In this document: piece after piece, positions 63,478-64,000 of the stretch | How positions within the stretch are numbered: the stretch's first letter is position 1 | Layout of the letters: every line of letters starts with the position of its first letter | From: Aricia agestis | Lineage: Eukaryota > Arthropoda > Insecta > Lepidoptera > Lycaenidae | Length of the DNA stretch: 64,000 nt | Assembly: GCF_905147365.1 (NCBI RefSeq) | Contig: NC_056420.1 | Span: 12,162,001-12,226,000 of the forward strand | Direction: 5' to 3' | The notes under the pieces: generated by a model | The model's database searches: none | What the model was told of the DNA's origin: nothing | Seen by the model: the letters and a program-made list of their open reading frames with translations, nothing else | Made by a program: the position numbers and the translations under genes

Positions 63478-63512
63478 TACTTAGCACGGGGCAGTCTGGC
63501 CCCGTGCTAAGT
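63478..63512. repeat. Hairpin ACTTAGCACGGGGC
   Basis: Perfect 14-bp arms with a short loop. Confidence 0.8.
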
Positions 63513-64000
63513 GGTGTGAAGCGTCCATAGATATTATTATTAATGCTAATTGCTATGCAATAACTTTACCGAGTGTCCACGTATTTTTTATTTATTGAAA
63601 GTACGTTGCTGAAACGTAAAAACATAAACATTGATCTTTCAAATTTTAAATGTTATTATCTTAATAAGGCTAGACAGCCTGAAATAGTTTTTTCTCTTGA
63701 TCAAAGTGGCAGGAAGCAGTCTTTAAAATATAATTTCCGGACTTTGTACATCACCTGCCTGCCCTATCCATTGTATATTGACAATTTAAAATAGATTTGG
63801 AGTCGAAAGACACGATTCGTCCATTAAACCGAGGCCTTGACTGATGAAGAATCGATCGGTTATGGCTGAAATACATGACTCGGGTTCAATGTGCCAGCCA
63901 ATGATATTCTATGTTACTAACGGTGCCAGCGGTTTTACAGAACCAAATGTCATAGAAATGTCATAAAAATAAAATATTAGTCACACAGTCACAACTGTTT
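63513..64000. other. Non-coding spacer to the window edge
   Basis: One 73-residue plus frame without domain. Nothing else recognised. Confidence 0.4.

Overview
The window reads as insect, most likely lepidopteran, nuclear DNA. It is AT-rich and has no confidently recognisable host gene. It is densely packed with dispersed repeats of the kinds found in moth and butterfly genomes: a SINE family resembling Metulj, tRNA-derived SINEs, ACTAGCTG-type repeat tails, palindromic MITEs and hAT-type elements. The family assignment is from memory; the repetition, strand and junctions are read directly. Nothing suggests a bacterial or organellar origin.

The main object is an essentially intact endogenous errantivirus (Ty3/gypsy group with envelope) on the minus strand at 22543-29390. 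It has two 391-bp LTRs that read as identical, a CGTG target duplication and a primer site matching the 3' end of tRNA-Lys in 18 of 18 positions. Its gag, pol and env frames are open. An A AAT TTT slippery heptamer lies in the gag/pol overlap. A short leader exon with a GTGAGT donor is in phase with an acceptor just upstream of env. The provirus sits inside the loop of an older palindromic element (22441-22542 and 29395-29530).

The second large element is a decayed Ty1/copia retrotransposon at 8211-12220 on the plus strand. It has a truncated 5' LTR, a copia-type half-tRNA primer site, and an internally inverted gag/protease block. Its pol (integrase, reverse transcriptase, RNase H) is broken by stops and frameshifts. 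A SINE abuts its 3' LTR.

Region by region: 0-8.2 kb holds dispersed repeat tails, two large foldback elements (5747-6332, 7249-7640) and a tRNA-type SINE. 8.2-12.5 kb is the copia element plus SINE. 12.5-19.1 kb is a mosaic of repeat tails, hAT and piggyBac-like ends, a perfect 56-bp palindrome and a non-LTR tail. 19.1-22.4 kb is the least repetitive part and holds the only weak candidate for a host exon (about 20.1-20.4 kb, minus). 22.4-29.5 kb is the provirus. 29.5-44 kb holds MITEs, a SINE split by a solo LTR, and two hAT elements. 45 kb holds a 21-bp minisatellite. 47-50 kb holds a SINE split by a non-LTR tail and a Penelope-like reverse transcriptase fragment with its target duplication. 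50-64 kb is again nested SINE, LINE-tail, hAT and MITE material.

A recurring theme is short, nearly perfect hairpins. In several cases a sister copy of the same repeat lacks the inverted part, which suggests local inverted duplication by template switching. The coding content is retroelement-derived and is not a host pathway.
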